A DNA stretch of 64,000 nucleotides. Source: Plasticicumulans lactativorans. Its GTDB lineage: Bacteria; Pseudomonadota; Gammaproteobacteria; Competibacterales; Competibacteraceae. The notes under the pieces were generated by a model. That model was given only the letters and a program-made list of their open reading frames with translations, ran no database searches and had not been told where the DNA came from. This document shows positions 45,521 to 55,981 of the stretch, piece after piece. The stretch is taken from positions 147,465 to 211,464 of the forward strand of contig NZ_SLWY01000007.1 in the NCBI RefSeq assembly GCF_004341245.1, in the 5' to 3' direction. The position numbers were made by a program, and so were the translations under genes. Numbering within the stretch: the stretch's first letter is position 1; every line of letters starts with the position of its first letter.

Positions 45521-46309
45521 ATGCCCGACGCCCTGCCCGCCCCCGCACCGCCCGCCGACCCCGAGCGCCGCTTCGGCGGCATCGCCCGCCTCTACGGCGC
45601 CGCCGCCGCGGCGCGCTTCGCCCGCGCACACGTGTGCGTGATCGGCATCGGCGGCGTCGGCTCCTGGGCGGTGGAGGCGCTGGCACGCTCGGGCGTCGGC
45701 CGGCTCACGCTGATCGACCTCGACCACGTCGCCGAGAGCAACGTCAACCGCCAGGTGCACGCGCTCGACGCCACCCTCGGCCAGGCCAAGGTGCAGGCGA
45801 TGGGCGCCCGGGTGCAGGCGATCAACCCCGCCTGCGCGGTGACGCCGGTCGACGACTTCATCGACCCCGACAACTGCGCCGCGCTGCTCGCCGGCGGCTT
45901 CGACCACGTCGTCGACGCCATCGACCACGTGCGCGCCAAGGTCGCGCTGATCGCCCACTGCCGGCGGCAGGGGCTGGCGCTGGTGACGGTCGGCGGCGCC
46001 GGCGGGCGCACCGACCCCGGCTGCGTGCGCGTCGCCGACCTCGCCCGCACCGCGCAGGACCCGCTGCTCGCCAAGGTGCGCCAGCGGCTGCGCAAGGAGC
46101 ACGGCTTTCCACGCGACCCGCGCCGGCGCTTCGGCGTGCCCTGCGTCTACGCCGACGCGCCGCTGCAGCTGCCACCGGACGCGCGGGCCGGCGGCGGGCT
46201 CAGCTGCGCGGGCCTGGGCTCGGCGGTGGCGGTGACGGCGACCTTCGGGCTGTTCGCCGCCGCGCACGTGCTCGCCGCGCTCGCCGCCGACGCCGGGGCC
46301 GCACCGTGA
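45521..46309 (+). CDS. tcdA: tRNA threonylcarbamoyladenosine dehydratase (TcdA/CsdL)
   Basis: 262 residues of the ThiF/E1-like family. ATP-binding VCVIGIGGVGSWAVEALARS, then DLDHVAESNVNRQVHAL with the Arg that contacts ATP, and VGGAGGRTDPGCVRVADLAR, the typical TcdA region that lacks the extra C-terminal domain of ThiF/MoeB. It cyclises t6A37 of tRNA to ct6A. The start at 45521 is the family start. Its stop overlaps the dacB GTG start by three bases. Confidence 0.93.
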   Translation: MPDALPAPAPPADPERRFGGIARLYGAAAAARFARAHVCVIGIGGVGSWAVEALARSGVGRLTLIDLDHVAESNVNRQVHALDATLGQAKVQAMGARVQAINPACAVTPVDDFIDPDNCAALLAGGFDHVVDAIDHVRAKVALIAHCRRQGLALVTVGGAGGRTDPGCVRVADLARTAQDPLLAKVRQRLRKEHGFPRDPRRRFGVPCVYADAPLQLPPDARAGGGLSCAGLGSAVAVTATFGLFAAAHVLAALAADAGAAP

Positions 46310-47709
46310 GGGCGCTCGCGCTGCTCCTCGCCACCTGGCTGCTGGTGCCGGCGGCGCCGGCGGCCGACGCGCCGCTGCCACCGGCGCTGCTGGCCGCGCT
46401 GGCGCAGGACGAACCCGCGGCGCAGGGGCTCGGCGTGTACGTGCGCGAACTCGGCGCCGCCGAGCCGCTGGTCGCGATCGGCACCGACACCCCGCTGCAC
46501 CCGGCCTCGGTGATCAAGCTGCTGACCACCTTCGCCGCGCTCGACCGCCTCGGCCCCGGCCACACCTGGTCCACCGACGTCTACCTGGGCGGGCCGCTGC
46601 ACGACGGGCGCCTCGACGGCGACCTGATCATCGCCGGCCACGGCGACCCCTGGCTGGTCGAGGAGCGCCTGTGGCTGCTGGTGCGGGCGCTGCAGAGCCG
46701 CGGCCTGCGCGACATCGGCGGCGACCTGGTGATCGACAACCGCTACTTCGCGGTGGCGGCCGAAGACCCCGGCGCCTTCGACGGGCGCCCGGAGCGCGCC
46801 TACAACGTCGCGCCGGCGGCGACGCTGTTCAACTTCCAGGCCACCGCGGTGACGCTGCTGCCGAGCGCGGGCGGCGTCGCCGTGGACCTGCGCCCGCCGC
46901 TCGCCGGCGTGGCGGTCGACAACCGCCTGCACGTGCTGCCCGGCCCGTGCCGCGAGACGCCGCGCCCGCCGGCGGTGCAGCTCGACGCCGGCCACGTGAC
47001 GGTCAGCGGCGACTACGCCGCGAGCTGCGGCGAGGCCAGCCTCAACCGCGTGCTGCTGCCCGCCGCCGAGCACACCCGCGCGGTGTTCCAGGCGCTGTGG
47101 GAGGGCGCCGGCGGGCACTTCGCCGGCGGGGTGCGCAGCGGGCGCGCACCGGCCGGGGCCGAGCCGTTCTACCGCCACCCGTCGCCGACCCTCGCCGAGG
47201 TGGTGCGCCCGCTGAACAAGTTCAGCAACAACGTGATGGCGCGCATGCTGCTGCTGACGCTCGGCGCCGAACTCGGCGGCGCCCCCGGCACGCTCGCCAA
47301 GGGCCGCGCCGCGGTGCTCGCCAGCCTGCAGGCGAACGGCGTGCCCACCGCGGGGCTGGTGCTCGACAACGGCTCCGGTCTCGCCCGCGAGACCCGCGTC
47401 AGCGCGCTGACCGTCGGCCGCCTGCTCGAGGCCGCGTGGCAGCACCCGGCGATGCCCGAGTTCGTCGCCTCGCTCGCGCTGCTCGGCGTCGACGGCACCG
47501 CGCGCGGACGCCTGCGCGACGACGCCCTCAGCGGCCGCGCGCACCTGAAGACCGGCACCGTCGACGGCGTGCGCGCGCTCGCCGGCTACGTGCAGGCGCG
47601 CAGCGGGCGGCGCTTCGTGCTGGTGTGCCTGCAGAACCGCCCGCGCCTCGACGCGCTCGCCGCCCGCAACGCGCAGGACGCGCTGCTGCGCTGGGTCTAC
47701 GCGCACTGA
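46306..47709 (+). CDS. dacB: D-alanyl-D-alanine carboxypeptidase/endopeptidase (PBP4 type)
   Basis: 467 residues, starting at GTG that overlaps the tcdA stop (GTGA). Signal peptide RALALLLATWLLVPAAPAAD. Active-site motifs of the serine DD-peptidase: SxxK in PASVIKLLTT near residue 66, SxN in NKFSNNVMARML near 308, and KTG in AHLKTGTVDG near 417. PBP4 cuts D-Ala-D-Ala and cross-links in the periplasm, trimming peptidoglycan. An upstream longer frame is ignored; GTG gives the signal peptide. Confidence 0.94.
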   Translation: MRALALLLATWLLVPAAPAADAPLPPALLAALAQDEPAAQGLGVYVRELGAAEPLVAIGTDTPLHPASVIKLLTTFAALDRLGPGHTWSTDVYLGGPLHDGRLDGDLIIAGHGDPWLVEERLWLLVRALQSRGLRDIGGDLVIDNRYFAVAAEDPGAFDGRPERAYNVAPAATLFNFQATAVTLLPSAGGVAVDLRPPLAGVAVDNRLHVLPGPCRETPRPPAVQLDAGHVTVSGDYAASCGEASLNRVLLPAAEHTRAVFQALWEGAGGHFAGGVRSGRAPAGAEPFYRHPSPTLAEVVRPLNKFSNNVMARMLLLTLGAELGGAPGTLAKGRAAVLASLQANGVPTAGLVLDNGSGLARETRVSALTVGRLLEAAWQHPAMPEFVASLALLGVDGTARGRLRDDALSGRAHLKTGTVDGVRALAGYVQARSGRRFVLVCLQNRPRLDALAARNAQDALLRWVYAH

Positions 47710-47724
47710 GCGCGGCGCGCGGAC

Positions 47725-47753
47725 AAAAAAAGGGCCGGCCCGAGGGCCGGCCC
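47725..47753 (-). terminator. Strong intrinsic terminator of the GAPDH gene
   Basis: On the minus strand a GGGCCGGCCC/GGGCCGGCCC palindromic stem with a short TC-containing loop is followed by seven T (47731 down to 47725), a textbook rho-independent terminator, located just after the GAPDH stop. It may also slow dacB transcripts from the other side. Confidence 0.9.
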
Positions 47754-47773
47754 GTCGCACGGCGACGCGAAAC

Positions 47774-49222
47774 TCAGTGCGGCAGCGACGGCAGGCGGAT
47801 GCCGACCATCTCCTGCATCACCCGCACCACCTGGGTGCTGTAGCCGAACTCGTTGTCGTACCACACGTACAGCACGCAGCGCCGGTCGGCGGCGATGGTG
47901 GCCTGCGAGTCGACCACGCCGGCGTGGCGCGAGCCGACGATGTCGGTCGAGGCGATCTCGGTCGACGCGGTGTAGTCGATCTGTTGCGCCAGCGGCGAGT
48001 ACAGCGCGGTCTCGCGCAGGAAGGCGTTGAGGCCCTCCTTGGTGACCTCGCTCTTCAGGTTGAGCGACAGGATCGCCATCGACACGTTGGGCGTCGGCAC
48101 GCGGATCGCGTTGCCGGTCAGCTTGCCCTTGAGCTCGGGCAGCGCCTTGGCGACCGCCTTGGCCGCGCCGGTCGAGGTGATCACCATGTTCAGCGGCGCG
48201 GCACGGCCGCGGCGCTCCGAGCCGTGGTAGTTGTCGATCAGGTTCTGGTCGTTGGTGTACGAGTGCACCGTCTCGACGTGGCCGTTCTCGATGCCGTAGC
48301 GGTCGTTGAGCGCCTTGAGCACCGGGGTGATCGCGTTGGTGGTGCACGAGGCGGCCGAGACCACGCGGTCGTCGTCGCCGATGTCGGTGTGGTTGACGCC
48401 GTAGACGATGTTCTTGATGCCCTCGCCCTTGCTCGGCGCGGTCAGCAGCACCTTCTTCGCGCCCTGGCTCTGCAGGTGCTGGCTCAGGCCGTCGAGGTCG
48501 GACCACTTGCCGGTGTTGTCGACGACCAGCGCGTCGTGGATGTCGTACTCGGTGAGGTCGACGGTGCCCGGCTTGTCGGCGTAGATCACCTTGATGAAGG
48601 TGCCGTTGGCGATGATCGCGTTGTTCGCCGCGTCGACGGTGATGCTGCCGTTGAACGGGCCGTGCACGGAGTCACGCCGCAGCAGGCTGGCGCGCTTTTC
48701 GAGGTCCGCCCCCTTGCCCTTGCGCACGATGATCGCGCGCAGCCGCAGCTTGTTGCCGGCGCCGGCGCGCTCCACCAGCAGCCGCGCGAGCAGGCGGCCG
48801 ATGCGGCCGAAGCCGAACAGCACCACGTCCTTCGGCGTCAGCGCCTTCTGCGGGTTGTCGCCGACCACCTCGGCGAGCTTCTCGGCGAGGTAGTCGGCGA
48901 GCGGCCGGCCACCGCCCTCGCGCTGGTAGCCGAGGGTGAGCTTGCCGAGGTCGATGCGCGCCGGGCAGAGGTCCATGCCGGCGAGCGCGCGCAGCACCCG
49001 CGCGCTGTCGTGCACCGAGAGCTCGACGCCCTCGTGCTGGCGCACGTAGCGGTGCGCCTTGATGATCTCGATGGTCGAGCAGTTGACGATGGGACGACCG
49101 TACACCAGCAGCACGATGCCGCGATCGCGATACAGCTTGCCGATCACCGGCAGCATTTCCTCGGCGAGTTCCTGGCGGCCCTTCCAGTCCTGCAAAATCC
49201 GATCCTGCTCTGCTTGGCTCAT
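47774..49222 (-). CDS. Glyceraldehyde-3-phosphate dehydrogenase, long form
   Basis: 482 residues, about 140 longer than usual GAPDH. The classical domain starts near residue 130 with VVLFGFGRIGRLLARLLVER (NAD site), and has the catalytic Cys motif SAASCTTNAITP and the substrate loop STGAAKAVAKALPELKGKLT. The N-terminal ~125 residues (MSQAEQDRILQDWKGRQELA onwards) are typical of the ~480-residue family in Pseudomonas and Vibrio. It interconverts glyceraldehyde-3-phosphate and 1,3-bisphosphoglycerate. The ATG at 49222 fits the family. Single gene ending in an intrinsic terminator. Confidence 0.93.
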   Translation of the reverse strand: MSQAEQDRILQDWKGRQELAEEMLPVIGKLYRDRGIVLLVYGRPIVNCSTIEIIKAHRYVRQHEGVELSVHDSARVLRALAGMDLCPARIDLGKLTLGYQREGGGRPLADYLAEKLAEVVGDNPQKALTPKDVVLFGFGRIGRLLARLLVERAGAGNKLRLRAIIVRKGKGADLEKRASLLRRDSVHGPFNGSITVDAANNAIIANGTFIKVIYADKPGTVDLTEYDIHDALVVDNTGKWSDLDGLSQHLQSQGAKKVLLTAPSKGEGIKNIVYGVNHTDIGDDDRVVSAASCTTNAITPVLKALNDRYGIENGHVETVHSYTNDQNLIDNYHGSERRGRAAPLNMVITSTGAAKAVAKALPELKGKLTGNAIRVPTPNVSMAILSLNLKSEVTKEGLNAFLRETALYSPLAQQIDYTASTEIASTDIVGSRHAGVVDSQATIAADRRCVLYVWYDNEFGYSTQVVRVMQEMVGIRLPSLPH

Positions 49223-49506
49223 GGTCGATACATTCCGCAACGGTGGGAGACGTTCGAGCGCCGGAAACGCTTTCGAAAGGTGAAAAATTCCAAGCGAATC
49301 AGGCGCAAGGCGCGCGGATTGTAGCCTTCGTGTAGTCCCGGTCGCAAGCAAGGGCCGCGCCGGCGCGGCCCCGCGGCGGGTGCCTCCACGGCGCCTGGCG
49401 GCCATGCACCGGCGAGGCACCGGAGCAGGCGCGCGCATCGTCTATCATCGGCGCGGTCGGGCGCCCGCGGCGCGGGCGCCGCCAGCCACCAGCGAGATCC
49501 CGTGCC

Positions 49507-51087
49507 GTGCATCCCTCATCCGTCACGCGCCTGCAGCGGCTGCTCGCCGCCGCCGACCCCCAGATCCTGCAGGGCGGCCTCAAGGGCCTGGAAAAGGAAA
49601 CCCTGCGGGTGACGCCGCGCAGCCACATCGCGCGCACTCCGCATCCGCCGGCGCTCGGCGCCGCGCTCACCCACCCGAGCATCACCACCGACTACTCCGA
49701 GGCCCTGCTCGAATTCGTCACCGCGCCGGCGCCAGCGCTCGAAACCTGCCTGGACGAGCTCGACGCGATCCACCGCTACACCCTGCGCCACCTGCCCGAT
49801 GCCGAGGTGCTGTGGGCGAACAGCATGCCCTGCGTGCTGGACGGCGAGGCGAGCATCCCGATCGGCTGGTACGGCCGCTCCAACCCCGGCTTCATGAAGC
49901 ACGTCTACCGCCGCGGCCTCGGCTACCGCTACGGCAAGCTGATGCAGGTGATCGCCGGCGTGCACTTCAACTTCTCGCTGCCCGAGCCGCTGTGGCCGCT
50001 GCTGCGCGAGCTCGAGGGCAGCCCGCTCGCACCGCGCGACTACGCCAGCGCCGGCTACTTCCGGCTGATCCGCAACCTGCAGCGGGTGGGCTGGCTGGTG
50101 CCCTACCTGTTCGGCGCCTCGCCGGCGGTGTGCAGCTCCTTCCTCGCCGGCAAGCCGGCGCCGCTCGAGCGCTACGACGCCGACACCGCCTACCGGCCGT
50201 TCGCGACCTCGCTGCGCATGAGCGGCATCGGCTACCAGAACCGCAAGAGCAAGCGCTGCGGCACGCACGTGAGCTATTCGAGCCTCGACACCTACGTCAG
50301 CAGCCTCGAGCGCGCGGTGACCACGCCCTGCCCCGAATACCAGGCGATCGGCATCCAGGTCGCCGGCGACTGGCGCCAGCTCAACGCCAACATCCTGCAG
50401 ATCGAGAACGAGTACTACAGCACGATGCGGCCCAAGCAGCCGCCGCGCGGCAACGAGAAGCCGGTGCACGCGCTGCGCGACCGCGGCGTGGCCTACGTGG
50501 AACTGCGCTCGCTCGATCTCGACCCGTTCGAGCCGATCGGCGTGTCGGCGCCGGCGCTGCGCTTCCTCGAAGCGCTGCTGCTCGGCTGCGCGCTCGCCGA
50601 CAGCCCGCTGCTCGACGCCGACGAGGACTACGCCAACAACGGCAACCTCGAACGCGTGGCGCTCGGCGGCCGCGACCCGGCGCTCGAGCTGGTGCGCGCG
50701 GGCCGGCCGGTGGCGCTCGCCACCTGGGCCGGCGAGATCCTCGACACCCTGGCGCCGCTGTGCGAGGCGCTCGACGCCGGGCGCGGCGACGCCCCCTACG
50801 CCGCCGCGCTCGCCGAGATGCGCGCGCGCGTCGCCGACCCGGCGCGCACGCCGTCGGCGCGCGTGCTGGCGTGGATGCGCGAGCACGCCACCGGCTTCGT
50901 CGGCTTCGTCCGCCACTGCTCCGACGCCCACGCCGCGACGCTGCGCGCGCGGCCGCTGGCGGACGCGCAGGAGGCGGCCTACGCCGAACTCGCGCGGCGC
51001 TCGCTCGCCGAGCAGGCGGCGCTCGAAGCCGCCGACACCCTGCCCTTCGACGAGTACCTGCGCCGCTACTTCGCCGACGCGCTGTGA
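49507..51087 (+). CDS. gshA: Glutamate-cysteine ligase
   Basis: 526 residues, the E. coli/Pseudomonas GshA type. Conserved blocks: GGLKGLEKETLRVTPRSHIA at residues 24-43, TTDYSEALLEFVT, QVIAGVHFNFSLPEPLWPLL, MSGIGYQNRKSKR and IENEYYSTMRPK. It joins glutamate and cysteine in the first step of glutathione synthesis. Start is GTG at 49507; the codon context is weak (GCGAGATCCC upstream) but no ATG gives the family N-terminus. Confidence 0.95.
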   Translation: MHPSSVTRLQRLLAAADPQILQGGLKGLEKETLRVTPRSHIARTPHPPALGAALTHPSITTDYSEALLEFVTAPAPALETCLDELDAIHRYTLRHLPDAEVLWANSMPCVLDGEASIPIGWYGRSNPGFMKHVYRRGLGYRYGKLMQVIAGVHFNFSLPEPLWPLLRELEGSPLAPRDYASAGYFRLIRNLQRVGWLVPYLFGASPAVCSSFLAGKPAPLERYDADTAYRPFATSLRMSGIGYQNRKSKRCGTHVSYSSLDTYVSSLERAVTTPCPEYQAIGIQVAGDWRQLNANILQIENEYYSTMRPKQPPRGNEKPVHALRDRGVAYVELRSLDLDPFEPIGVSAPALRFLEALLLGCALADSPLLDADEDYANNGNLERVALGGRDPALELVRAGRPVALATWAGEILDTLAPLCEALDAGRGDAPYAAALAEMRARVADPARTPSARVLAWMREHATGFVGFVRHCSDAHAATLRARPLADAQEAAYAELARRSLAEQAALEAADTLPFDEYLRRYFADAL

Positions 51088-51097
51088 GCGGGAGCGC

Positions 51098-51721
51098 TCA
51101 CAGCGCCTCCCACCCCGGCTGCGCCGACAGCGCGTAGTAGCGCCACAGCGCGCGCGCGGCCACGCCGCGCCACGGCCGCCATGCCTCGGCCTGCGCATCG
51201 AGCGCACGCCAGCCGGGGCGCTCGGGCAGGCGCCTGAGGCGGCGCACCGCCTCGGCGAGCGCGAGGTCGTGCGCCGGCCACAGGTCGGGCCGGTCGAGCG
51301 CGAAGATCAGGTAGTTCTCGGCGGTCCAGCGGCCGACGCCGCGCAGCACGACCAGCGCCGCGACGGCATCGTCGTCGGGCGCCGCGGCGAGCGCGTCGAG
51401 GTCGAGCGCGCCGCCCGCCACCGCCTGCGCCACCGCGGTGACGCTCGCGACCTTCTGCCGCGACAGCCCGCAGTCGCGCAGCGCCCCGGGGTCGAGCGCG
51501 AGCCAGGCGCAGGCATCGGCCGGCGCCGCCACCCGCGCCTGCAGCCGCTCCCAGATCGCGCGCGCCGCGTGCACCGACACCTGCTGGCCGACGATCACCC
51601 GCAGCAGCCCCGGCAGCCCTGTCGGCAGGCGCCGCTCGGGCAGCTCGCCGAGCCGCGGCAGCACGCGCGCGAAGTCGGCGTCGACCGCGGCGAGGTGGGC
51701 GAGGCCGGCGGCGTAGCGCAC
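51098..51721 (-). CDS. DNA-3-methyladenine glycosylase II-like (HhH-GPD) protein
   Basis: 207 residues, AlkA-like without the N-terminal domain. Helix-hairpin-helix LRGVGRWTAENYLIFALDRP near residues 125-145 and the catalytic Asp soon after in LWPAHDLAL; N-terminal GLLRVIVGQQVSVHAARAIW is typical. It excises alkylated bases in base-excision repair. Starts at GTG immediately after the stop of the preceding gene, so the two are coupled. Confidence 0.93.
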   Translation of the reverse strand: MRYAAGLAHLAAVDADFARVLPRLGELPERRLPTGLPGLLRVIVGQQVSVHAARAIWERLQARVAAPADACAWLALDPGALRDCGLSRQKVASVTAVAQAVAGGALDLDALAAAPDDDAVAALVVLRGVGRWTAENYLIFALDRPDLWPAHDLALAEAVRRLRRLPERPGWRALDAQAEAWRPWRGVAARALWRYYALSAQPGWEAL

Positions 51722-52648
51722 TCAGTAGCCGCGCGCGCGGTCGACCACGCCGCCGACCGTCTCGCCGGCCTCCAGCGCGCGCAGCTTCGCGGCGATCTGG
51801 CGCGCCGCGTCGGGGAGCAGCGTCAGCGCGCTGACGTGCGGCGTGACGCTGATGCGCGGGTGGGTCCAGAAGGCGTGCTGCGGCGGCAGCGGCTCGCGCG
51901 CGAACACGTCGAGGCAGGCGCCGGCGAGCTGCCCGGTGGCGAGGGCTTCGAGCAGGTCGTTTTCCACCAGGTGGCCGCCGCGGGCGAGGTTGATCAGGTA
52001 GGCCCCGCGCGGCAGCCGGGCGAAGGTGTCGCGGCCGAGGATGCCGGCGGTGTCGGCGGTCAGCGGCAGCAGGCACACCAGCACCTGGCTGCCGGCGAGG
52101 AAGGTGTCGAGCTCCGCCGCGCCGGCGTAGCAGGCGATGCCGTCGAGCGCCTGCGCCGAGCGGCTCCAGCCGCGCACCGTGAAGCCGAGCGCGTGCATGC
52201 CGCGGGCGACCGCGCGGCCGAGCACGCCGAGGCCGAGCACGCCGAGCGTCGGCCGCGCCACCAGCGCGTGCGGACACCACTCGCGCCGGCGCGCCTGCTC
52301 CTCGTAGACGTCGAAGCGGCGGTAGCGGCGCAGCACCGCGTGGGCGACGTACTCCAGCATCTGCTGGCCCATGCCGGCATCCTCGAGGCGGATCAGCGGC
52401 ACATGCGCCGGCAGGGTGTCGGCGGCGAGCACGGCATCGACCCCGGCGCCGAGGTTGAACACCGCGCGCAGCCGCGTCTGCCCGGCGAACAGCGCCGCCG
52501 GCGGCTGCCACGCCAGCACGTAGTCGGCGGCGAACGGCGCGGCGTCGGGCGTCCAGACGCGGAACACCAGCTCCGGCAGGTGCGCGCGCAGCGCCGCCTC
52601 CCACTCCGCCGGCCGGTCGCCGCCGGCACTGTAGAACAACACGTTCAT
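51722..52648 (-). CDS. ghrA: Glyoxylate/hydroxypyruvate reductase A-like D-2-hydroxyacid dehydrogenase
   Basis: 308 residues. NAD(P) Rossmann site LGVLGLGVLGRAVARGMHAL, LINLARGGHLVENDLLEAL with the active-site Arg, and the catalytic His in VTPHVSALTL. Overall pattern is GhrA-like. It would reduce glyoxylate or hydroxypyruvate with NAD(P)H. The ATG at 52648 is preferred over 52654 because GGAG sits at the right distance only for it. Same strand and adjacent to the DNA glycosylase. Confidence 0.85.
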   Translation of the reverse strand: MNVLFYSAGGDRPAEWEAALRAHLPELVFRVWTPDAAPFAADYVLAWQPPAALFAGQTRLRAVFNLGAGVDAVLAADTLPAHVPLIRLEDAGMGQQMLEYVAHAVLRRYRRFDVYEEQARRREWCPHALVARPTLGVLGLGVLGRAVARGMHALGFTVRGWSRSAQALDGIACYAGAAELDTFLAGSQVLVCLLPLTADTAGILGRDTFARLPRGAYLINLARGGHLVENDLLEALATGQLAGACLDVFAREPLPPQHAFWTHPRISVTPHVSALTLLPDAARQIAAKLRALEAGETVGGVVDRARGY

Positions 52649-52707
52649 GGGCATCTCCGGGGTTGCGAGGGGGTCGGGCCAGGCGGCGGCGCGCGGGCGC
52701 GCCCGCC

Positions 52708-53784
52708 TCAGTCCTCAGCGAGATCGAAGCGGCCCGAGGCCCAGAACGCCGTCAGCCGCGCGAGCCAGGGGGCGAGGTCGAGCCCCTGCGCGGCGAGCCA
52801 GGCGTCGTCGTAGTAGGTGTTCAGGTAGCGCTCGCCGCCGTCGCAGATCAGCGTCACCACGCTGCCGGTTTCGCCGCGTTCGAGCATCCCGGCGATCAGG
52901 CAGACCGCGCCGATCAGGTTGGTGCCGGTGGAACCGCCGCACTTGCGCCCGAGCAACCGTTCGAGGAAGCGGATCGCGGCGAGCGAGGCGGCGTCGGGCA
53001 CGCTCAGCATGCGGTCGATCACGCCGGGGATGAACGAGGGCTCCACGCGCGGCCGGCCGATGCCCTCGATGCGCGAGCCGCGCGCGGCGAGCAGCGTGCG
53101 GTCGCCGCTGCGGTAGAAGGCGTGGAACACCGAGTATTCGGGGTCGACCACGCAGAGCCGGGTGGCGAGGCGGCGGTAGCGGATGAAGCGCCCGAGCGTC
53201 GCCGAGGTGCCGCCGGTGCCGGCGCTCATCACGATCCAGCGCGGTACCGGGTCGGGCTCGTCGCGCATCTGGCCGAGGATGCTCTCGGCGATGTTGTTGT
53301 TGCCGCGCCAGTCGGTGGCGCGCTCGGCATAGGTGAACTGGTCCATGAAGTGCCCGCCGCACTGCGCGGCGAGGCGCACCGCCTCGGCGGAGATCGCCTG
53401 GCCGTCGGCGACGAGCTGGCAGCGCCCGCCGTGGAAGGCGATCTGCGCGATCTTCTCCTCCTGCGTGGTGGCCGGCACCACGGTGATGAACGGCAGCCCG
53501 AGCAGGCGCGCGAAGTAGGCCTCGGAAATCGCGGTGCTGCCCGAGGAGGCCTCGACCACCGTGGTGGACTCGCCGATCCAGCCGTTGCACAGCGCGTAGA
53601 GGAACAGCGAGCGCGCCAGCCGGTGCTTGAGGCTGCCGGTGGGGTGGGTCGATTCGTCCTTCAGGTACAGCCGGATGCCGGGGAACGGCAGCTCGACGTG
53701 GATCAGGTGGGTGTCGGCCGAGCGGCGGAAATCGGCTTCGATGGTGCGCACGGCGGCATCGACCCAGGCGCGGGCATGGGGCAT
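52708..53784 (-). CDS. PLP-dependent cysteine synthase-family enzyme
   Basis: 358 residues, fold-type II PLP. PLP Lys in [17 protein letters not shown] near residue 53; phosphate-binding [13 protein letters not shown] near 197; [20 protein letters not shown] resembles the cysteine synthase loop. It lacks the exact CysK context and resembles the longer ~350-residue family of CysK-like enzymes whose reaction may be cysteine synthesis or D-cysteine/serine breakdown. Start ATG 53784 begins the family core. Not linked to sulfate genes here. Confidence 0.85.
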   Translation of the reverse strand: MPHARAWVDAAVRTIEADFRRSADTHLIHVELPFPGIRLYLKDESTHPTGSLKHRLARSLFLYALCNGWIGESTTVVEASSGSTAISEAYFARLLGLPFITVVPATTQEEKIAQIAFHGGRCQLVADGQAISAEAVRLAAQCGGHFMDQFTYAERATDWRGNNNIAESILGQMRDEPDPVPRWIVMSAGTGGTSATLGRFIRYRRLATRLCVVDPEYSVFHAFYRSGDRTLLAARGSRIEGIGRPRVEPSFIPGVIDRMLSVPDAASLAAIRFLERLLGRKCGGSTGTNLIGAVCLIAGMLERGETGSVVTLICDGGERYLNTYYDDAWLAAQGLDLAPWLARLTAFWASGRFDLAED

Positions 53785-53950
53785 GACTCGGGCTCCGATG
53801 GTGGACGGCGATGCGCCGAGTGTAGGCCGCGGGCGGCACGCCGGCGGCACGCGGCTATGCTTGGGCGGCACGGGGACGTTGCGCGCCATCGCCGCGGCCC
53901 CAAGAATGCGCGCCTTCCGACGGCCGCCGTTCCCGTCGACACCCCGCCAG

Positions 53951-55936
53951 ATGCAGATGCCCAGCATAAAAAGAATCCGACAACTGGTGATCGGCGCCCC
54001 CCGCGACGCCCTGCATCCCGAGGCCCACCACAACCTCGCGCTGGTCGCCTTCCTCGCCTGGGTGGGGCTCGGCGCCGACGGCCTGTCGTCGGCCTGCTAC
54101 GGCCCGGCCGAGGCCTTCCTCGCGCTCGGCACGCACACCCAGCTCGCGCTCTACCTCGCGCTCGCCACCGCGGTCACGGTGTTCGTGATCTCGCTCGGCT
54201 ACAACCAGGTGATCGAGCTCTTCCCCTCCGGCGGCGGCGGCTACAAGGTCGCCACGCAACTGCTCGGGCGGCGCGCCGGGCTGGTGTCGGGCGCGGCGCT
54301 GCTGGTCGACTACGCGCTGACCATCGCGATCTCGGTGGCGGCGAGCGCCGATGCGCTGTTCAGCCTGCTGCCGCTCGGCCTGCACCCGCTCAAGCTGGTG
54401 ACCACGCTGGCGATGGTCGCGCTGCTGATCGTGCTCAACCTGCGCGGCATGAAGGAATCGGTGAAGGTGCTGCTGCCGATCTTCCTCGGCTTCTTCCTGA
54501 CCCACGCCGGGCTGATCCTCTACGGCGTGTGGTCGCACGGCGATGCGCTGCCGAAGATCTTCGGCGACGCGATCCACGAGACCCGCGAGCTGACCCACCT
54601 GTGGGGCTGGGTACCGGTGGCGGCGCTGTTCCTCAAGGCCTACTCGCTCGGCGGCGGCACCTACACCGGCCTGGAGGCGGTGTCGAACAACGTCAACATG
54701 CTCGCCGAGCCGCGCGTGAAGACCGGCCAGTACACGATGGTGTACATGGCGCTGTCGCTGTCGTTCACCGCCGGCGGCATCATCCTGCTCTACCTGCTGT
54801 GGGACGCCCGCTACATCGAGGGCCAGACGCTGAACGCCGTGGTGTTCCAGGCGATCATCTCCAGCTGGCACATCGGCGACACCGTGGTCGAGCACCTGAC
54901 GCTGATCGTCGTGCTCGCGCTCGAGGCCGGGCTGCTGGTGGTGGCGGCCAACACCGGCTTCCTCGGCGGGCCGGCGGTGCTCGCCAACATGGCCGTCGAC
55001 TCCTGGGTGCCGCGCCACTTCCGCAGCCTGTCGGCGCGCCTGGTGACGCAGAACGGCGTGCTGCTGATGGGCGTCGCCGCGCTCGGCATCCTGCTGTGGA
55101 CCAACGGCGACGTGTCGGTGCTGGTGGTGCTGTACAGCATCAACGTGTTCCTGACCTTCTCGCTGTCGCTCGCCGGGCTGGTGCGGCACTGGTGGCGCAA
55201 CCGCCTCGACGAGGCGCGCTGGAAGTCGCGGCTGCTGCTGGCGGGGCTCGGCTTCTGCGTCACCGCCGGCATCCTCGCCGTGACCCTGGTCGAGAAGTTC
55301 ACCGAGGGCGGCTGGCTCACCGTGCTGATCACCAGCGCGGTGATCGCGTTGTGCGCGCTGGTGCGCCGCCACTACGAGAAGGTGCGCACCGAGCTGGCGA
55401 AGATCGACGCCGCGCTCGGCCCCGCGCTCGGCCCCGAGGACGACGACGAGAGCGCCACCGCGGCCCAGCCGCTCGACCCCGACGCCCCCACCGCGATCTT
55501 CCTGATCGGCAAGAACCGCGGCGTCGGCATGCACACGCTGTTGTGGGTGCTGCGGATGTTCCCCGGCCACTTCCGCAACTTCGTGTTCCTCAACGTCGGC
55601 GAGGTGGACTCGAAGAGCTTCTTCGGCCAGGGCGCGCTGAGGTCGCTGAAGTACCGCATCGAGAACTCGCTGCACTACTTCATCCGCGTCTGCCGGCGCC
55701 AGGGCATGCCGGCAGTCGCGCGCGCCGCCTACGGCCCCGACCCGGTCGACGAGCTCGAAAAGCTCGCGCTGGCGACGATGGACGAATTCCCCAACAGCGT
55801 GTGCTTCGCCGCCAAGCTGATCCTGCCCGAGGACGAATGGTTCGCGCCCTGGCTGCACAACCAGACCGCGCTCGCCATGCAGCGCCGCCTGCACCTCGCC
55901 GGCAGGCAGATGGTGGTGATCCCGCTCAAACTGTAA
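53951..55936 (+). CDS. APC-family permease, KimA-like potassium transporter
   Basis: 661 residues with twelve membrane helices in the first ~480 residues ([40 protein letters not shown] near the start), then a soluble C-terminal domain (about 510-661, [20 protein letters not shown]). The ADGLSS and FPSGGGGY motifs and the cytoplasmic tail fit KimA-type high-affinity K+/H+ importers. The start is ATG at 53951 or, six bases on, 53957; no clear ribosome binding site. A role in K+ uptake is inferred from the family. Confidence 0.82.
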   Translation: MQMPSIKRIRQLVIGAPRDALHPEAHHNLALVAFLAWVGLGADGLSSACYGPAEAFLALGTHTQLALYLALATAVTVFVISLGYNQVIELFPSGGGGYKVATQLLGRRAGLVSGAALLVDYALTIAISVAASADALFSLLPLGLHPLKLVTTLAMVALLIVLNLRGMKESVKVLLPIFLGFFLTHAGLILYGVWSHGDALPKIFGDAIHETRELTHLWGWVPVAALFLKAYSLGGGTYTGLEAVSNNVNMLAEPRVKTGQYTMVYMALSLSFTAGGIILLYLLWDARYIEGQTLNAVVFQAIISSWHIGDTVVEHLTLIVVLALEAGLLVVAANTGFLGGPAVLANMAVDSWVPRHFRSLSARLVTQNGVLLMGVAALGILLWTNGDVSVLVVLYSINVFLTFSLSLAGLVRHWWRNRLDEARWKSRLLLAGLGFCVTAGILAVTLVEKFTEGGWLTVLITSAVIALCALVRRHYEKVRTELAKIDAALGPALGPEDDDESATAAQPLDPDAPTAIFLIGKNRGVGMHTLLWVLRMFPGHFRNFVFLNVGEVDSKSFFGQGALRSLKYRIENSLHYFIRVCRRQGMPAVARAAYGPDPVDELEKLALATMDEFPNSVCFAAKLILPEDEWFAPWLHNQTALAMQRRLHLAGRQMVVIPLKL

Positions 55937-55981
55937 GGCGTGCCCCCCGCCGCCGCCGCCCCCTGTCCCGAGAGGTTGCCC